A stretch of 20,991 nt of DNA. It comes from a virus. Below the pieces are notes generated by a model. That model worked only from the letters and a program-made list of their open reading frames with translations. It did not search any database and was not told the origin of the DNA. Both the position numbers and the translations under genes were made by a program. This document shows, piece by piece, positions 19,821-20,991 of the stretch (positions within the stretch are counted from its first letter, which is position 1; every line of letters begins with the position of its first letter). The stretch covers positions 1 to 20,991 of the IMG/VR virus record IMGVR_UViG_3300046000_000994; one strand, 5' to 3'.

Positions 19821-20991
19821 CGCTTACCTGCCGCCACCGCATCGACTCTGGTCACGCCAACGCGCCAATCTTGCAGCACAGCGCCTGTGTAGCGAATCTT
19901 GACCTGACGGCCGGAGAACCGCGCATCTGTGGGCTGTGACGCTGAATATGGGCCGTGTGTCGTTTCTGTCGATGTCGGATACATCCGAGACTTGAAGCTG
20001 ATCTGCACCTCGCCCAGCGTCTGCTCGTCAGGAATGACTTGACGCACCGACATGATGTTCTCTCCCACGCCAATCTCGTATGGTCCAGACTCGGCATAGA
20101 CAGAGCCACCGTCATAGCCAAAGCCAACCTCGTGCTCGTAGATGTAGCCTGATGGGTCAACCATGATGGGGTTGAGATACACACCACGGTCAACACCAGC
20201 AGTACGCGCCAAAGTGCCAATATTCCAGTGGCTTTCGCGGTAGTTGTAGATCACATATGAATCGATTTCATTGCTTGCGCTTGATGGGTAGAACCACCAG
20301 ACCTCGCCATATTTGCTGTTGTGGACAGCGTAGACCTTTGACGCTTGGTTGTAGTTCATGTTGCTGAACACATAGTCAGAGACATCGCAAGCCATTGGCT
20401 TGACATATCCGTCAAATGTCCAGAATCCTGATCGAGACATCCACATGGCGGCAGAGTCGATGGCCGCCACAGACTGAGATGAAATCACGCCACAGCCTGA
20501 ACCGGCACGCTCAAAGCTGTACACATAGGGTAGGCCGACATAAGTCGCGGTGTGGACATCGACATCAGTGAACAGCAGATTGATGCCTCTGACGCGCTTT
20601 CCACACTTCAGAGCGCCAACAGTGTTCAGTTCAAAGTCACCGGCCTGATTGGTGGCTGCCGCCGTCCATGTTGTGTTGTCCTCTTGATCTGACCACTTGA
20701 CCAGACGCGGATTGCTGGACGCACCCAAAGCAAACAGGAATCGCTCGGCAGTGGACAGCAAGGCAGCGCAGCCGGTTGGCGCGTTGGTGATGGCAACCGC
20801 CAAGGTTGGCGTTGTGAATCCCAACTGCCACTCATAGAGCTTGCCATCGGTGTCGGCGCACGCCACCAGATACTCGCCCCAAGTGTCCAAACTCCATGTG
20901 GTGGCTGGCGCAATAGCACCGGCATCAGGACGCGCTACACCATAGGCGAATGAGCCATAAGTGTTGTACCCATAGCCTGTGCCGCTGATCC
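19817..20991 (-). CDS. P22 gp10-like head-closure/tail protein (N terminus beyond right edge)
   Basis: At least 391 residues are open from the right edge to the stop at 19817. A TTG at 20890 could be read as a start, but the frame continues upstream without a stop (GTGYGYNTYGSFAYGVARPD), so the gene is cut by the window. Beta-rich repeats such as WKDQED-like KWSDQEDNTTWTAAATNQAG, SMWMSRSGFWTFDGYVK-like SAAMWMSRSGFWTFDGYVKP and YVIYNYRESHWNIGTLART match the beta-propeller style of P22 gp10 packaged-DNA stabilisation proteins that plug the portal and join the tail. It heads the virion operon seen here. Confidence 0.82.
   Translation of the reverse strand, partial: ISGTGYGYNTYGSFAYGVARPDAGAIAPATTWSLDTWGEYLVACADTDGKLYEWQLGFTTPTLAVAITNAPTGCAALLSTAERFLFALGASSNPRLVKWSDQEDNTTWTAAATNQAGDFELNTVGALKCGKRVRGINLLFTDVDVHTATYVGLPYVYSFERAGSGCGVISSQSVAAIDSAAMWMSRSGFWTFDGYVKPMACDVSDYVFSNMNYNQASKVYAVHNSKYGEVWWFYPSSASNEIDSYVIYNYRESHWNIGTLARTAGVDRGVYLNPIMVDPSGYIYEHEVGFGYDGGSVYAESGPYEIGVGENIMSVRQVIPDEQTLGEVQISFKSRMYPTSTETTHGPYSASQPTDARFSGRQVKIRYTGAVLQDWRVGVTRVDAVAAGKR

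Noticed and set aside
1-20991. Diversity-generating retroelement, CRISPR array, tRNA, integrase and lysis genes were looked for
   Set aside because: No reverse transcriptase motif, regularly spaced repeats, tRNA cloverleaf, integrase catalytic pattern or endolysin motif was found in the window.

Overview
The window is a piece of a tailed double-stranded DNA phage (or prophage) genome, most likely a podovirus. This rests on a terminase pair, a run of ejection-type virion proteins with Gly/Ala-rich hydrophobic segments, a P22 gp10-like head-closure/tail protein, a phage primase-helicase, a RuvC-like resolvase, and genes packed with 1-25 base overlaps. No host chromosomal gene, tRNA, rRNA, IS element or CRISPR array was seen. 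The host cannot be fixed from the sequence. Shine-Dalgarno sites, sigma70-like promoters and DnaA-type boxes point to a Gram-negative bacterium, and the general flavour recalls phages of Burkholderiales, which is an impression only.

Layout, with most genes on the minus strand and read right to left. (1) 20991-12808 is a virion operon: gp10-like protein (cut by the window edge), GNAT-like small protein, then five probable ejection or internal virion proteins. (2) 10268-12833 is a plus-strand cassette of about ten very small, overlapping early-type genes: small membrane proteins, HTH and ribbon-helix-helix-like proteins, a Cys-cluster protein and unknowns. It meets the virion operon head-on, and the two ends overlap by 26 bases. 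(3) 10073-10267 is a divergent control region with a good rightward promoter, repeated ACTTG half-sites, and a leftward intrinsic terminator. (4) 10072-7406 is a leftward replication/recombination operon: HTH regulator, RuvC-like resolvase, coiled-coil protein, DUF2800-type Fe-S nuclease, SSB-like protein, then an intrinsic terminator. (5) 7343-3220 holds a C5-cytosine methyltransferase with a second long frame nested inside it, a primase-helicase fusion, and an unknown protein. (6) 3233-1 holds a 29-residue cationic peptide ORF, small terminase, an intergenic block with four DnaA-box-like sites in AT-rich DNA, large terminase, two tandem paralogous small beta-rich proteins, and the start of a DUF6496-like protein running off the left edge.

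How the parts work together (inference): the HTH protein and control region choose between rightward and leftward early expression. The leftward genes supply a primase-helicase, SSB, recombination nuclease and resolvase, but no DNA polymerase is present here, so replication probably borrows host polymerase and perhaps host DnaA at the 2547-2736 boxes. TerS/TerL then package the DNA, and the right-hand virion genes build the ejection apparatus. Portal, capsid, tail fibre, lysis and integration genes are not visible and presumably lie outside the window.

Most worth a second look: the 153-residue frame nested in the methyltransferase with its own strong ribosome-binding site, the DnaA-box cluster between the terminase genes, the 29-residue amphipathic peptide, the switch region, and the unknown small-gene cassette that is open to antisense transcription.
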